NCBI GenBank assembly: GCA_958510875.1
Contig: OY294067.1
Coordinates: forward strand, 251,115,736 to 251,179,735
Length of the DNA stretch: 64,000 bases
DNA from: Endomychus coccineus
Taxonomy: Eukaryota > Arthropoda > Insecta > Coleoptera > Endomychidae
Direction: 5' to 3'
Below, one piece after another: positions 61,885 to 64,000 of the stretch; the stretch's first letter is position 1, and each line of letters starts with the position of its first letter. The translations under genes and the position numbers were made by a program. The notes below the pieces were generated by a model. It had not been told where the DNA came from. It saw nothing but the letters and a program-made list of their open reading frames with translations, and did not search any database.

Positions 61885-62790
61885 CTAAAGAGAGAATAAA
61901 CAGAATCTATAACGGTTCTTCATATAAAAATAAAGTAAAAGATATTACAGACAATTATATAACTTTACCATACATTCCGGAGAAAATCAAGAAATGTTTG
62001 AAAAAGTATGATATGAATATTGCGCATAAACCTACTAACTGTGTTGGGAAAAACTGTTCAAATTTAAAACTTTAATACCTAAAGATGAACAAACCCACAC
62101 AGTATACAAATTAAATTGTTTAGATTGCGATGGGACTTATACTGGAATAAACAATATTTACAAAAAAGAATGTACGGCCATAGGTATAGCACAAAAAACA
62201 AGAACTCAGAAAATTCCACCGCTCTTGCTAAACACTGCATCAATTCGATTACAATAATGTTAATATTCTAACTAAGGAAACCGATTATTATAAAAGATCT
62301 AGTTTGGAGATGTTTCACATAAAACGTGACTCCAAATCTGTAAATCATAGGACAGATACACAAAATCTAAGTCATATGTATACAAATTTGATCAAATAAT
62401 ATCTTGCAAATTCCTACATGCCTCGTTATAATGTTAATAGTATATATTTAGGTAGAATGTCAAGTATACCTCCTGTCACGACAAAACCTTTTTCTATTAG
62501 CTCGTAAATCTAACATCTGGTTTGAAAGTGTATACTTAGAAATTAAATTTTATTTGTCTCGTCTCTAGTCGATCACTTACTGTGTTGACATGAGTATTTG
62601 GACGCTTTGTGTAATACAATTAGTTCTAAGTAATCAAGTTTTAGACATAATAAGTCTTCTGATGATGGTCGTGAGACCGAAACGTACGTAAGACGAAAAT
62701 TTCAAACAGAGTGTTGATGTGACCCATTTCCCGAGAATTTTTATATATAATTCATACTGGGTCAAGAATCTTTATTACTAACGAATGAAT
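61885..62790 (+). pseudogene. Penelope-like element family A, linker, GIY-YIG and tail
   Basis: The open frame at 61,878-62,075 reads KERINRIYNGSSYKNKVKDI, then LPYIPEKIKKCLKKYDMNI and AHKPTNCVG. Shifted frames give THTVYKLNCLDCDGTYTGI and CTAIGIAQKTRTQ. Decayed versions of TKETNYYKRSSLEM and NRTDTQNLSHMYTNLI follow. A small deletion near 62,150 removes part of the segment after YTG. The tail runs through an intact hammerhead (62,654-62,694) to GTGTTGATGTGACCCATTTC. It is the least decayed family A copy at its 3' end. Confidence 0.8.
62654..62694 (+). ncRNA. Hammerhead ribozyme, intact core (PLE family A)
   Basis: GTCTT (helix I), CTGATGA, an extra T, GGTC-GTGA-GACC (stem II, four pairs), GAAA, CGTACG (self-complementary stem III), then TA and AGAC closing helix I. 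All core residues (C3, UGAUGA, GAAA) and a UA cleavage site are present, in the type I order known for PLE ribozymes. The minimal palindromic stem III suggests the dimer form acts best. It sits at the 3' end of the adjacent PLE. Activity is inferred, not shown. Confidence 0.8.
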
Positions 62791-62890
62791 CAAATCGGCC
62801 ACAGAACATTATGCAAAAAGAATTTTTTTGATACGACCTCTTGCTTTTTAGGAAGTCAGCTAAAATCCCCAGCTTATTGACTGGACTACA
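62783..62890. repeat. Outer inverted repeat, right arm
   Basis: Reverse complement of 60,650-60,780 with a few changes and small indels. Confidence 0.75.
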
Positions 62891-63060
62891 ACCAGTATTT
62901 AAACAGGCACATTTTGATTTCTAATTTAGTTCACTTTGATGATGGCTAATTGTTAGCCGAATGGTCCTCAGTACTTTGATAGTATTTTCAGTGGATAATG
63001 TATAGTATAGTGTAGTGGTGATTATTTCTTATCAATATTGTTATAATATATCCACTGTGT
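62891..63060 (+). repeat. PLE family B tail, copy with ribozyme relic
   Basis: AGTATTTAAACAGGCACATT, the ribozyme relic, then AGTATTTTCAGTGGATAA and a TTGTTATAATATATCCAC(T/A) end, in the same order as the tails at 59.6 kb (minus) and 63.5 kb. Confidence 0.6.
62932..62973 (+). ncRNA. Hammerhead ribozyme, two core changes (PLE family B)
   Basis: CACT, TTGATGA, stem II GGCT/AGCC with loop AATTGTT, GAAT, GGTCC, TC, AGTA. C3 is T and the last base of GAAA is T; helix I is also weakened by one base. Confidence 0.55.
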
Positions 63061-63099
63061 GGATTCTTTCATAGCTTATTTCACTTATCATTCTTCTAA

Positions 63100-63620
63100 A
63101 TTTGCAATACAACCAGTACATAGATGTAAGAACAAGCTAAAACACCGTTTAGGCGACACCTTCGATAAAGTTTCCGGTTTCGACAAATCCGGGATTTACA
63201 AAATCAATTGTGAGTTGTGTTCAAAATGTTAGGTGGGTCAAACTAGAAGGTGCATTCAACTTGTTATGAGGAACATTTTGCCCATATAAAGAAAAATAAT
63301 GGTGAAAAATCAGCGGTAGCCGAACATATTTTGAATACAGGTCACACAATTTCTCAAGAAAGTTCATCACTTTTAAAACACAGTACAGACAAATATCTAG
63401 GTAATTTAGAAGGGATGGAAATGTGTAGATGAAAAAGCAATTCATTAAATTCATATTAATCTCCAGCTGAGGGTAACCCATTGTTTACATTATTATCTCC
63501 AAATAGTATTTAAATAGGCACATTTTCATTTATAATTTAGTTTACTCTGATCATGGATACTTGGTACTCGAAAGATTCTCAGTACTTCATTAAGTATTTT
63601 TAGTGGATAAGTATAATTAT
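63100..63620 (+). pseudogene. PLE GIY-YIG end and tail (family B), plus copy
   Basis: The plus strand reads ATIQPVHRCKNKLKHRLGDT, then FDKVSGFDKSGIYKINCELC. A TAG breaks the frame exactly at the second core motif, before VGQTRRCIQ. It continues in the frame that starts at 63,250: YEEHFAHIKKNNGEKSAVAE and HILNTGHTISQESSSLLKHS, ending KYLGNLEGMEMCR. 'GIYKINC ... VGQTRR' is the GIY-YIG core with its Arg. The tail carries a degenerate hammerhead at 63,543-63,584. Confidence 0.85.
63543..63584 (+). ncRNA. Hammerhead ribozyme, one core change (PLE family B)
   Basis: TACT, CTGATCA, a weakened stem II (GGAT...ACTC), GAAA, GATTC, TC, AGTA. G8, the catalytic core base, is C. Helix I (TACT/AGTA) is intact. 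Confidence 0.55.
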
Positions 63621-64000
63621 TTCTTAACCGTAATCCCTCCCACTGTTAAGATTACAAAATTGGCACCTTTCATCATTAATAGAGGTCCGAATTGAATAAC
63701 CAAATTAATGATCTCGACTTGTACAAGTTTTGCATAAGGGCCACCTTTCTTAATTAGTCAGTTGTTTGCAAGTGTCAAAACCATATTTCACTCTGTCGTC
63801 GCTAATTCTACCTTAATCCTAGTGATCAACTCTTCAATTTACATAGATGTAACATAGGTGCCGTATAAGCTTATCCAATATCATATGGTCGAAGAAATAT
63901 GTTGATGGAATCTTGTTTGGAAGCACCACTCAACTCATTTATTCGTTAATTCGTGATATAGATATTCTGAAATGAAAATCAATAACTGTATTAATTGCGT
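63621..64000. other. AT-rich sequence, no gene seen
   Basis: No coding, RNA or repeat feature was recognised up to the window's end. Confidence 0.35.

Overview
This is AT-rich eukaryotic DNA, most likely from an insect (possibly a beetle, weakly supported). There are no operons or ribosome-binding sites. Nearly every recognisable coding signal is a decayed piece of a transposable element. The only good candidate for a host gene is a short signal-peptide exon at 29,108-29,192 (+). It has clean splice sites and lies about 650 bp downstream of an unusually GC/CpG-rich, promoter-like stretch (28.32-28.48 kb). If it is real, the right half of the window is probably its repeat-filled first coding intron. 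A 35-residue open frame with a signal-peptide look (12,475-12,582, +) is a second, weaker candidate.

Left part (0-28 kb): fragments of at least three non-LTR retrotransposon types. They are an RT fragment at 0.7-1.4 kb, an RT plus RNase H element at 3.05-5.5 kb, a family with 5'-truncated copies at 6.5, 22.1, 25.9, 40.9 and 54.4 kb, and an R4/Dong-like type at 13.1 and 19.6 kb. Other pieces are a THAP-domain fragment (8.2 kb), a 2.4-kb non-autonomous DNA transposon with CACTG ends (8,939-11,359), a mariner tail (17.9 kb), a hAT transposase fragment (20.1 kb), a 1.2-kb diverged inverted repeat (15.1-16.3 kb), minisatellites, and a three-unit satellite-like repeat (27.0-27.9 kb).

Right part (28-64 kb): dominated by Penelope-like elements (PLEs). 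RT fragments lie at 36.4-38.2 and 39.6-40.9 kb. GIY-YIG endonuclease fragments lie at 43.4, 47.7, 56.5, 60.0, 62.1 and 63.2 kb, with one more at 11.8 kb. Hammerhead-ribozyme motifs occur at many of their ends. The copy at 62,654-62,694 keeps all core residues and all three helices. A second PLE family has three copies, each with a different core mutation.

The most unusual locus is 45.57-48.55 kb. Five copies of a class-I tRNA-like gene carry A and B boxes and a T4 Pol III terminator, but a serine-type AGA anticodon and no long variable arm. Four of them sit in a near-perfect 704-bp-armed palindrome built from 473-bp tandem units and bordered by (TA)n tracts. A separate 50-bp-arm hairpin lies between two further (TA)n tracts.

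Two fragments of a cysteine-rich ORF family (32.1-32.65 and 57.07-57.27 kb) and several long foldback repeats (29.45-30.49, 55.7-58.5, 60.8-61.9 kb) complete the picture. Coordinates of decayed elements are approximate and were set by eye.
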